A DNA stretch of 64,000 bases from Mesotaenium endlicherianum. Taxonomy: Eukaryota; Streptophyta; Zygnematophyceae; Zygnematales; Mesotaeniaceae. Made by a program: the position numbers and the translations under genes. The notes under the pieces are model-generated. The model did no database searches. It saw nothing but the letters and a program-made list of their open reading frames with translations, and had not been told where the DNA came from. This document shows, in pieces, positions 52,387 to 61,429 of the stretch (position 1 is its first letter; each line of letters opens with the position of its first letter). The stretch spans positions 96,515 to 160,514 of the forward strand of contig WELA01006186.1 of NCBI GenBank assembly GCA_009602735.1, in the 5' to 3' direction.

Positions 52387-53355
52387 TGTAACGGTCCAAG
52401 CTTTTTAGGCATATTTTAAGATATCTTCCTAATTTTCTAAAATACGTTATATTTTTGTATCGATGAAAGATTGCATTTTGACAAATTTCTTGCCACACAC
52501 ATGTGTCGACTAATTCCGGTCGATTGGCTAAATAACCAGCAAATTTATCAAAAACATATCTTCAATACTTTGCAAAAGAATATTGTAATCAATCATAAAG
52601 TTACTTTGATTGATTACAAGCGATCAAGTTAATTAACTGAGGATTCATCAACTTATTATGATTTTCATTATTTCGAATAACGACTGTCACAATGTTTCGA
52701 CTTAACGACGATCGTTAAGCCGAAAGAAAACCCGACCAGGTGACCCAAGGGAGTCACCGGCCAAAATCAAACCCGCGACCTCCTGACCGCGTCAGCACGA
52801 TGCCACAACAATCGTAATTCAAACTAACACGAATTTACGAAGTTACTTTGCACCCAGAGGGATTCGAACCCTCGTCCTTCGTTTGAAACGTTCACACCTC
52901 ACCAATAGACCAATGAGTTTTTATAAACTCCCAGTTCATGTCAGACGTACACGGAGGCGACCAATTGAACAATCGCAACTTTTTTGGAAAGTCACGTGAA
53001 TACGATAACGCCCTTTTGGCGCGAAACGGTTTTTCGGAAACCGTCGAAAGTCTCCAAACGGCCAAACGGCGCGTTACGAGCATTCAGCCGAACGAATTAC
53101 ACCCCTTCGCCTGTTTTTCTTGAACATGAATCAGTGCCCTAGCAGGTGACTCGAAGCACTCTAGTGCCTCTATTGTGCAAGTACATATACTTGCAAGAGT
53201 CATTTTGAGTGCAATTCTCACAAGCACGCATTCTACGACTTTACGTTCTTTTTCTCGTAGTCACAAGTATTAGAAATATGCAAAGTTGTCTTTGATTCTT
53301 CCACTAAGTAATTAATTTTTCTTGAATACCGGGCAAAGGTCCTTGAGGAAAGCCG
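52387..53355 (+). repeat. 3' LTR of GY-5 (family D), right end uncertain
   Basis: Starts TGTAACGGTCC. From about 52,950 it matches the GY-9 5' LTR in reverse (AAACGGCCAAACGGCGCGTTACGA, split here only for length; CAGTGCCCTAG; GACTCGAAGCACT). It carries the palindromic TATA region at 53,176-53,195. Similarity to the GY-9 LTR end fades at about 53,355, so the true end (expected GTTACA) is lost or altered. The middle (about 52,600-52,930) does not match GY-9 and contains a tRNA-like stretch. Confidence 0.75.
52850..52919 (-). other. tRNA-like / SINE-like sequence inside the GY-5 LTR
   Basis: On the minus strand it has a perfect RNA polymerase III B box GGTTCGAATCC (52,860-52,870) within a 5 bp T-arm (GAGGG / CCCTC), and an A-box-like TGGTCTATTGG (52,902-52,912) about 30 bases upstream. 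TTC sits near the anticodon position (Glu-like). The acceptor stem does not pair and the anticodon stem is weak, so it is not a working tRNA. A tRNA-derived SINE head or a tRNA pseudogene fits better. Confidence 0.45.
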
Positions 53356-53808
53356 GTATTTGTTCGCGACGTGTACCACCTGCAGTATCTCTCGCCGAGA
53401 ATCTACTTCTCCAATTCACCCGAGATTGTTCATACTTTCGTTGTTCCTGAGGACCGCGTTTTAGCTCCTCCGCGTTCAACCGCGCTCTCAGACCCTCGCT
53501 CGCAGCTAGAGGGGAGGTTTTCATAGCTCATGTTTGCTCTTTATATAGTGCTTAGTAGCTGCTCAGCTGCCCATTAGTGCCCAATAGTGCCCAATATAGA
53601 CCTCTCGTATTCTTTCCCATTCACAGCTCATAAGCTGTGGGCTTTTCCCCCTAATAGGGGGGGTTTTTACCCACAGCACCTAGATTGGCTAGTCCTCGTC
53701 CAGTCCATAGAGTAGCCTCTCCCGATGTCTTGTCTTTGTTATTCCTTCACTTGTTTAGGTTAGGTGTGTCAATGCCTAGCGTTTGCTGACGGTCACTGTT
53801 ACGACACT
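53356..53808. other. Unassigned segment with strong hairpins, short direct repeats and a 70-codon frame
   Basis: It matches none of the elements here. On the minus strand a TATA-like TATATAAAG (near 53,540) precedes a 70-codon frame (53,312-53,524, MKTSPLAASEGLRARLN), unrecognised and overlapping the LTR end. Three copies of a TGCCCA-type unit lie at 53,566-53,597. Two mutually exclusive hairpins lie at 53,622-53,639 and 53,634-53,677. The right border (about 53,805) reads TGTCGTAACAG on the minus strand and abuts GY-9, which suggests a retroelement LTR end, but I cannot prove it. Confidence 0.4.
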
Positions 53809-54446
53809 TGTCAGAGCAATGAGTGGCGCTGTCGTCACTGACTAACCTTGCATTAACTTGCGAAAGTACTTAGCAAACCCAAGGAATGAACGTACAGTAT
53901 GTACATGTTTTGGGATAGGTCAATCTACGACACTCGCAATTTCGGCAGGGTCAAGTCGCACCCCTTCCGAACCCAGAGTATGTTCGAGGTACAACAGTTC
54001 ATCCTTTAGGAAGGAATATTTCTCGAGCTTAACACACAACTGTTGCTCGCAAAGGATTTGCAACACCAATTTTAGGTGCTTGTAATGCTCGGCCTCCGTC
54101 TTTGAATAGACAAAGATATTGTTGAGATAAATTTAAACGAACTTACCCAAGTATGGTCTAAGCAAATCGTTTATCGTACTTTGGAATATCGCTGGTGCAT
54201 TGGTAAGTCCAAAGCATAAGTTTTTGTATTGGAAGTGCCCAATAGGCGTCCAAGACGCTATCTTGGGGACGTTCTTATGGTGTTATTCAAATCTGATGGT
54301 AGCCTTGGGCTAGATCAAGCGAGGAGAACACGCATGCCCCCTTGTAACGAATCAAACAAGTCATCAATGCGAGGTAACGAATAGCGAATTTTGACCGTTA
54401 TATTGTTCCACGCACAATAGTCAATGCACATCGTGAGCGTCTTGAC
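53809..54446 (-). pseudogene. pol: GY-9 reverse transcriptase palm to connection (family D)
   Basis: Minus strand, decayed but readable: [59 protein letters not shown], then IYLNNIFVYSKTEAEHYKHL. The active site YLDD is YLNN, so it is dead. It continues KDELLYLEHTLGSEGVRLDP and HTVRSFLGFAKYFRKLMQG to about 53,809. Closely parallel to GY-5 (49,437-50,040). Multiple stops. The upstream part lies beyond the solo LTR at 55,139. Confidence 0.85.
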
Positions 54447-55138
54447 TGTAAGGTCATGGAATTATAGAGTGCATGTTTGTGGTCATTTTAATATAAAATT
54501 CGTCAAATTCGGTTAAGTATTGAGAAAGTTATGGAATTCTGAAGTTTAATTAGTTTAAAGGTTGGTCGACGACTGTCCAAAATTTGCGATGAGCGCAACC
54601 GTTGGATTGACCGACAGCGTCAAGCGATCTGGGCCGTTAGAGTGAATTTGAACCTTCACGTAATTTTGGCTGACGCGGAGTGCCAACCAGGTCGATTTAC
54701 CCAGAAGTTTCGGATGAGCCTAACGCGCCTAAGTTAGTATATTCTAGATTTTTTGATGCATGCATGTGGATGTCAAATCGGCTCGACATGTCGGATGAGG
54801 TTGTTCTAGCCTACTCACAAATATTATGGAAGGGACGATTTTACAATTTTCGAAGCTACGAGGCCCTTCCTCCTAGGGGCGAGCGGTCGTCGTAGAAAAG
54901 TATATATAGGCATAACTTCTTCGTTTCTTATCAATTTTCACTTTTGTAAATTTCTACAGGTTTGCAATCACAATGCCATTCATCCTACATTATTGGTGAG
55001 CACTTTCTTGCAACTCAAAATGTTGAGTAATTTTCCTAATCTTTCTTAGTGATATGCCACTGCACTTTAGAGTATGATTGCAATTAGTTTTTTCCCCGTG
55101 AGTCACTACGATTCCACTAGGGCACTCTGCCCCTTTCA
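54447..55138 (+). repeat. GY-10, solo LTR of family B inside GY-9
   Basis: 692 bp, TGTAAGGTCATGG to CCCCTTTCA, matching the GY-2 5' LTR along its length (AGAGTGCATGTTTG, TTGGCTGACGCGGAGTGCC, GGGCACTCTGCCCCTTTCA). A TATA box TATATATA lies at 54,901-54,908. No internal sequence follows, and GY-9 reverse transcriptase continues on both sides, so it is a solo LTR from recombination. The flanks TTGAC and CCTTC do not match, so no target duplication is left. Confidence 0.88.
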
Positions 55139-56019
55139 CCTTCTTTCTATTGAACAAATTGGATGGGGGTCCCAAATGGAGAAGTGGTCGGCTCAATCCA
55201 TCCTTTATTGAGCAAGTCGGTAATTTGGTCCTTCATTTTCGTGAGCTCCAACGAACGTAGGCGATATATAGGCTGCAAGTGGATTGAGCGTTGGGAACCA
55301 GAGGGATTGTATGCCTAGTACCCCAATTAGATGGTAACCCGGTTGGTATTCACTCCAGAAACAGAGACTTTTAATTCTGCAAAAGAGCAGACAATTCAGC
55401 AGTAAGTGTCGCGAGATGACCACGAACTTCTAACATAGGCTCTTCCGTAAATAGCAAAGTGGAAGGCTCTGGGAGTGCTTGCCTCAGTACTCCATAGATT
55501 ACATGTTGACATCGCTTTGCCAATCGATGAGCTTGCTTTATGGAGAATAGAAGAGTCGGCTTAGGACTGTCTAAGGCCATATCGAGCTTAAGAGATTGAA
55601 GAGTGATCATTCTTGTCCCTTTGCGAACAATGCATGTATTTTGATCAGAGGCCAGTAATGCCCCTTTTTGCGTAAGCCAAGTATTACCCAAAATTGCATT
55701 GACACCTCCAGACTAGTCAGTGACATAAAACTGCACGTGGCTGAAGTAGGATTGCGCCTTAAGCGGTAATCGAATCATGCCCACAAGACAAGCTAAAGAA
55801 CCATCGCCAAGGCGTAGCTGTTCAACTTTCTATGTTGGAACTAGTTTCAAATCGTGCGCAAAACGTGCGCTAATGAAAATATCGGATGCTCATGAATCAA
55901 TGACAGTTAGACATGAACAGCCTAAGATATTAGTCTCAAACGTCACACTCAAAGCCAAAGAAGCATCATGCATCACTAGCAATATGTTCTCGCCTTGAGA
56001 GAAAGGTGGGATTTATGGA
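55139..56019 (-). pseudogene. pol: GY-9 reverse transcriptase N-terminus, linker and protease
   Basis: Minus strand. Protease at 56,000-55,690: ALSVTFETNILGCSCLTVIDS, where the catalytic DSG is cut by TGA (55,890-55,892, Gly codon in GY-5), then IFISARFAHDLKLVPT and NAILGNTWLTQKGALLASD. The linker follows (TLQSLKLDMALDSPKPTL, LFSIKQAHRLAKRCQ). The reverse transcriptase N-terminus (KMKDQITDLLNKGWIEPTT, SPFGTPIQFV) ends at 55,139. Several stops. This copy shows what GY-5 lost between 24,235 and 49,205. Confidence 0.8.
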
Positions 56020-56410
56020 GGTCCTTCACCAAAATCCCATTTTGCATTGCCAATCTCGCGTGGAAACTGAGTGGTTGGTTCAGAATTTGCGCGTCTATGC
56101 ATGAATGCAGCAATATAAATTGGTGCAAGACATTTGTGCATTTTTCTTAAGCGAGACAGTGTGCGTAACAATGGTCAAGATTTAATTTATGCGGCTGAAA
56201 GCGCAAGAATATGCAAGCATGGATGCACTCGAGTTCCAAGAACTCAGCAAAGCTCAACACATGCGTACAAAAATCTTCATAATGAAGTATATGTATATCG
56301 GGTGTGCTAAAAAGAATAAGAACCTTTGGTGCATGCGCACAAGCACCTAAGATTTCCTGCTCGCTAAAGAGTGCAGTTAACAGCTCAAAAGAAATTGGCC
56401 CTTATCTAGT
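56020..56410 (-). pseudogene. Family D conserved unknown block in GY-9
   Basis: Minus strand: FELLTALFSEQEILGACAHA, then LSFAEFLELECIHACIFLRF and further residues up to the protease. It aligns with 23,415-23,800 of GY-5 (ELLTTLLSAQEILNVC, LSFVEFTELECIHACVFLHF). It lies between the zinc knuckle region and protease in both. I do not recognise the domain. Confidence 0.65.
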
Positions 56411-58503
56411 AAAATGTGATGTCTACCTTGACATGATTGGAGTGATCGTTGTGGTAAGCGGGGCGGTTATTCTGTCGCTTTCAAGCTCAAATCCATGTGA
56501 GAGGGCTGAGTCACAAATGGACGAGATAGACTAGATGCAAAAGTATCGCGCCATGCATTAGAGAAAGTGAAACAATTCACTCAAATGAGTAACAAAATCA
56601 ACACAAAGTCAAAGAATCTAGTTGTCATGACTCATTAGGTCGGGACCGTCGCACCAAGCCAAGCCACACGTGTGTTGACCATCGACCTAGGAAGGCTGAC
56701 TTTGACCTTGCTTTACGTATTCATATGTTGACCTTTGCTAGCATTCCAAATCACTAAAGTGTAGAGCGCCGAGTCACTTTCCGAACGGCACCAATTCCGC
56801 GCCATTCGATCAAGTATCGAGCGAGATGTTCGCGATTTAGTCCGCGCCACCGACCGACCCCTAGCGGAGTTCCACCACGAGCCACCTTGTGACTCAATGT
56901 GCCCAAAAATCACATAGTTGGCTCTTCGCGACTCCAAGGACCTCTAGCCATTAGCGTACAAATTCGCGACCTTGATAAAGTACACTTAGCATGTATTAGC
57001 ATAGTATATGAGCACCGTTAGAGCTCTAACTTGGTGAGTGCATCACTCATTCCTAGAGGAAGCTTCCTTAAGTTTCGGATCCACTTTTGAGGCGTTATCT
57101 AGGTAGCATTGGTCGAGGTAAGCTCCGCCAATGAGAGTCATGCATCCTCCTCCTTGCTCTATATTTAATTGGTGTGTGTTGTGCTTAGCCAATAGGAGAG
57201 CTAGTACTTGCTTTGCCTCCACTTTCGTGGACCTAGGAGAGCCTCTTAGTGTGACTGTGTGCATTGAATCCGTCGCCTTCAGCGCCAATTTTGCAGGAAG
57301 TATGTAGCAGCTGATGCCCTTAGAAGAACATCTTTTCAAAAGTCAATCATGCCAGCTTGAAGCCACAGAGTTATCAGTAAAGCTTACACTTTAACCTCTT
57401 GTGTTTTCAGGACCACTTAGTCTCTCTCTTGCGAAGAGCAAGGCCTCCCGGCTTCTACTCACTTGAAGAACTTCACAAGTGGTGAGCAAATTCACAGCTT
57501 AAACCCCGCCATAGGACTACTCTTGAAGATCATGATGGGCTTCCAGTGATCTCTTAAGCCAAAATTCATTAGTTGTTTTCCTACCAGGTTACAGTCTTGA
57601 GGTGCTCACTCTGGAGAGTACACACTCTTTAATTAACATTTGACAGTTGACCTTCTTTTGGCCTTAAGGCCACATGCACTTCCATTTTCCATTGTAGCAA
57701 GCCCTGCTTGCCTACTTGTGTGTTGCTTATGCCGATCAGACGCACCCGACCCCATAATGCACGACAATTTCAAATATTGTCAAAACGTGACCAAATATGG
57801 ACTACAATGTGGTCAGATGTAGAAATTGTGCGCGAGAGTCAATTCTCGTAGAATGACAACAAACGACAATGTCATAGAAAAGACCCTTGGGCGAAAAGCC
57901 CCTGTGTATATCGAAAGATGCGCGTAGCATCCACGAACACAACTTGGGTGGGATGGGTGGGGAATAGAAAGAAAGCCCCTTTTGGACCCCTTTTGTGTGC
58001 AAAAGGGCAAAAAGCCCCAAACGATTGCAGAAATTGACTTGAACATGTGCGAGGGGCTGAAGAAACAGGCGCCCTCCACCACAAAAGTCAACTAGGGTGG
58101 ACCCGAGAGGCTTCCATAAACCTGTGCTCCACTCCCTGAAAAAGAAACAAACGACGTTGTTGAAAACAAAGAAAACTTTCTCGTCGCAAAAAGGGGTTCG
58201 GTTGGCAAACTTCCGCCAGCGCCTAGTTAGCCTGAGGGATTGTTGAGGTTTTCAACGTTGCCAGCGAGTGAATGTGCTGCAAGAGCGGCAGCAGCGGTTG
58301 CACCAACAACAATTGCGTCAGCACCAACGTAAGAATTTATAGCGAACCCTAGGTAACGTCGAAAAATGAAGAAAATATTTTCCGTGGTGCAAGGTTGTGA
58401 AACAACGTGGAAACACGACAGAAATGCCCCTTCTAAAAATAATTTTTTGCCAGAACATATCTTCTAAACTACTTAAGAAAATTTCCTTGGAGAAATCGAG
58501 ATC
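56411..58503 (-). other. GY-9 5' internal region, decayed; no gene recognised
   Basis: By position this should be leader and gag of GY-9. The 58,100-58,503 part reads as a leader rich in short CAACAA/GCAGC motifs. A 92-codon minus frame at 57,813-58,091 is unrecognised. No zinc knuckle or gag motif was found on either strand, and 56,640-57,600 may be a further insertion. I see no supported gene here. Confidence 0.4.
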
Positions 58504-59152
58504 GGCTCCGATACCAATGTAACGCCTTCACTTTTCAAGAGGATCTTTCCTTAGTATTCAAGGATATTAGTACTTAGTGGAAAGAAAATAACGATAACTT
58601 TGAATAATTGACAATCCTGTGGAAAACGAAACTGCTCCTAACATAGAATGTGTGCAAGTGAGAGTTGCACTCACAATGACTCTTGCAAGTATATATACTT
58701 GCACAACGTGAGGCACTGGAGTGCTTCGAGTCACCACCTAGGGCACTGGTTCATGTTCAACGAGAACAGTTGAAAGGGGATACTCTGTTCGACTGAATGC
58801 TCGTAACGCGCCGTTTGGCCGTTTGGAGACTTTTCGATGATTTTCAAAAATCGTTTCACGCCAAACGAGCGTTGTTGCGATCACGCAACTTTTTGATAAA
58901 TTGCGACTGCTCGCGGAGTTGCGTACACATTCATCGGATACGAAGTGGTAGCTATTATAATCAAATTACTGTATGATGCTATTTGCAGTAGCAATCCGAT
59001 CGTTTTGCCAATGGACCAAAAATTAGTCGGCACACGCGTGTGTCAATTAATTCATCAAGATGCAATCATTTATCAAATATAGTATCGAGAACTAACATTT
59101 TTTGAGATAATCAAGACAACGTCCCAAATACGCCCAAAACTTAGTAAATAAT
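58504..59152 (-). repeat. 5' LTR and primer site of GY-9 (family D)
   Basis: LTR at 58,518-~59,152 on the minus strand, ending GAAGGCGTTACA. The primer site TGGTATCGGAGCC (minus, 58,504-58,516) follows after one base. It is similar to the GY-5 3' LTR over its right two thirds. A perfect 20 bp palindrome TGCAAGTATATATACTTGCA lies at 58,684-58,703 and includes the TATA box. The U3 start is not certain because foreign sequence begins near 59,152. Confidence 0.82.
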
Positions 59153-59194
59153 GTCAAAGATGAGTCTTGCTAGCTATGGTGCCGTAGCCTTAGT
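59153..59194 (-). pseudogene. Fossil integrase fragment of a family C element
   Basis: On the minus strand 42 bases match the GY-4 integrase gene at 16,235-16,276 in about 38 positions (coding for KATAPQLARLIFD). It is squeezed between the GY-9 LTR and GY-11 and indicates that a GY-4-like element once lay here as the target of one of them. Confidence 0.55.
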
Positions 59195-59200
59195 TTTGGT

Positions 59201-59928
59201 TGGGTAATGAATCAATGTATAGGTAAATATAATATTCATTTAAATATAAAATTTAATTAAGTTCAACCTGCTGAACTCTAGTTAGTAATCAGTCTACTGG
59301 ACTTCATATTTAATATCAGTTTAATGACTCAGCCGGAAGCAGCAGGCTGAAGTCCACTTAAGTCAGCTTGCTGAAACATTCTTTGACAGCCAGCTGACTT
59401 CCGTACTCGATAGCAGCGAACTGCCTCAATATGCATCTAAGTGTGATATGCTAGATGAATGGCCAAATGACATCCCTATGATGGATGGCGATTCGGGATG
59501 ATGGGAGATGGCGGTGGATTTGGTTAACCGAGGTCCTACCAACGTGGTTAACTCCCAGGTAGGCGGTGCCATCGCACTGGCTGTTGAACAGTAAACTCAT
59601 TCCATGTACATATGCTACGCATTGCTCTTGATTTCGGCATTCGGAAACGAGGCCAACTCTCTTGTACAGCTTACTGAGAGAGATATGAATCCAAGGCGAG
59701 AAGCCATTGATACGCACTGTCTTCTAACCTTGCTTATGTATGAGTTTACTAAGTGCATTATTGATGCTAGTTTACTCGCATTTAAGTTACGAGTGTTGTT
59801 CACTGCTAGTGTGTTGTCCTTTGGCGTTTAACCAGTTAATACCATGAAGATTACTTGCTGATATAAAGATCTTTATTAATTGTTAATCGCCTATTTGGTA
59901 AGTCGATTCATTTCAATGGTATCAGAGC
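59201..59928 (+). repeat. 5' LTR and primer site of GY-11
   Basis: LTR 59,201-59,915. The start is slightly altered (TGGGTAATGAATC for TGTAATGAATC) and the end is GATTCATTTCA. The primer site TGGTATCAGAGC (59,917-59,928) is the exact usual complement of the initiator Met-tRNA 3' end. The donor-like GGTAAGT near the LTR end is conserved. Confidence 0.9.
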
Positions 59929-59949
59929 GGTTATCACAGTCTTCTTTGT

Positions 59950-61429
59950 ATGGTAAGGACAAGGTCTCAAACTAGCAACTCCCGAAACATGGAGAACCTA
60001 GATAACGAGAATGTCAAAAACCAGGCGGAAAGCCATGTAGCGGGAACCCGTACCTATTCTGAAGCAGTGGCAGATACTGCAGCTAGAGAGGCTGCAGATG
60101 AGGCAGCTGCTATTGCCGCAGTCGCAGCACAGCAAGCTGAGGAGGAGAGAGCCAGGCTAGAAGCTGAACAATTAGCAAAGGCTGCTGAAGATACAGAAAG
60201 GAGGGAAGGACAGCCAGCTGACGAGCGCACTGTTGAAGAACTTATAGCATCCAGGGCCAATTTTCCGAACCCACCTCCTGCTGTACAACTCAATGTACCC
60301 CTAGGTCAAATTCGTGACCGGCTAAATGCGGCACAAATTGCTGCTGCAGGAGCGAGAGGGACTGTTGAGGACTCTACTCAGCGAGTAGATGCCAATGCTG
60401 CTGCTGCATTTGCTAGACTCCCACCCCAGAGTGTAGACTTGGGAGCACTGTTCATTTAAATGCAGTCGCAAATGGCGACCATGTATCAGTCCCAACAAGA
60501 GGACAAAAGAATCGTAATGTCTCCACTGCGGGACAGAGACCGACTGAGGTCTCAAACCACTGGTGGTGGTGGCAGAGGGCCTAGTAAGCCCAAGCCGAAA
60601 TCTCCCTAGGACTATGATCCTGAGGGAAACAGAAAACATTACCTGATCAAGTTTCTCGCGGATGTTGAGGAGTGGCTGGAGAACTACCCAGAACTGCAAG
60701 GTTACGAGAAGGTCAGGCACACTGGTGTGCTACTGAAAGGCAGTGCTGTGGACTGGTGGCTATACTAGAAAGGAGAGCTTAAGGCTCAAAAACTCGACGA
60801 CCCTACGTGGGTAGAGTTTGTCGAGAAGTTGCATGAGAAGTTTGATGTCATCAACCAGCAGGAGAAAGTTATTTATGCGATGATCTCCCTGACACTGAAG
60901 CAGACCACTTCAGTTGTTGAGTTTGCTCAAAAGTCCCAGGAGAACATGATGAAACAGCCAGACTTGCCAGAACGGTATAGTTTAGCGTACTTCACGTATG
61001 GCTTGAAACCCGAAGCCTCGGGTCATTTTGCTGAGAAGAAGTATGAAATATTGGCTGACTTGATCCAAGATGCTGATGCCTGGGATCAGCAGCAGTTCAA
61101 TCACAAGCGCCAGAGTAATGCTTTGGTGTCTAAGATTGTCAAAAAAGCCCCACGGTTCCTACAATGCAATTGAAGGAGACCAGGCTGAGGATGATCAGGG
61201 TGATGGATATGAGTATGAGTATAATGCTATACAGTCTAGAGGTAGAGGTGGTTTCTCTCAAGGCGGCTATGGAAGAGGTGGTGGTAGGACTAAGCCGAGA
61301 CCAACCTCAGCAAAATCTGCTGGCTTCCATTGCCAGCAGACAGGTCACTTCAGAGAGCAGTGTCCAGTCAAGCACCTCCCAAAGATCAAGAGAAAAGACC
61401 ACCCTTTAAAAGACAGCAACAGTCAGTAA
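59950..61429 (+). pseudogene. gag: gag of GY-11
   Basis: Start MVRTRSQTSNSRNMENLD at 59,950. Coiled coil AREAADEAAAIAAVAAQQAE and following, then a stop at 60,457 (LFI-stop where relatives read LFVQMQ), further stops near 60,607 and 60,768, and a one-base gain in an A-run near 61,141. The gag domain (LIKFLADVEEWLENYPELQ, WVEFVEKLHEKFDVINQQEK), RGG box and knuckle GFHCQQTGHFREQC (first Cys lost, as in GY-3) are readable. The heptamer TTTAAAA is at 61,405-61,411; the gag stop is at 61,427. Confidence 0.9.

Noticed and set aside
52850-52919. Functional tRNA-Glu gene
   Set aside because: The acceptor stem does not pair and the anticodon stem is poor; only the T-arm and promoter boxes are good.
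53634-53677. Geminivirus-like rolling-circle origin
   Set aside because: The loop reads TAATA but the nonanucleotide TAATATTAC is absent and there is no Rep frame; only the general shape is similar.
54442-55143. Target duplication around the solo LTR GY-10
   Set aside because: The flanks TTGAC and CCTTC differ, so I cannot claim one.
57813-58091. 92-codon minus-strand frame as a host gene
   Set aside because: Overlapping frames of similar length exist on the same strand, no domain is recognisable, and it lies in the expected leader/gag area of GY-9.
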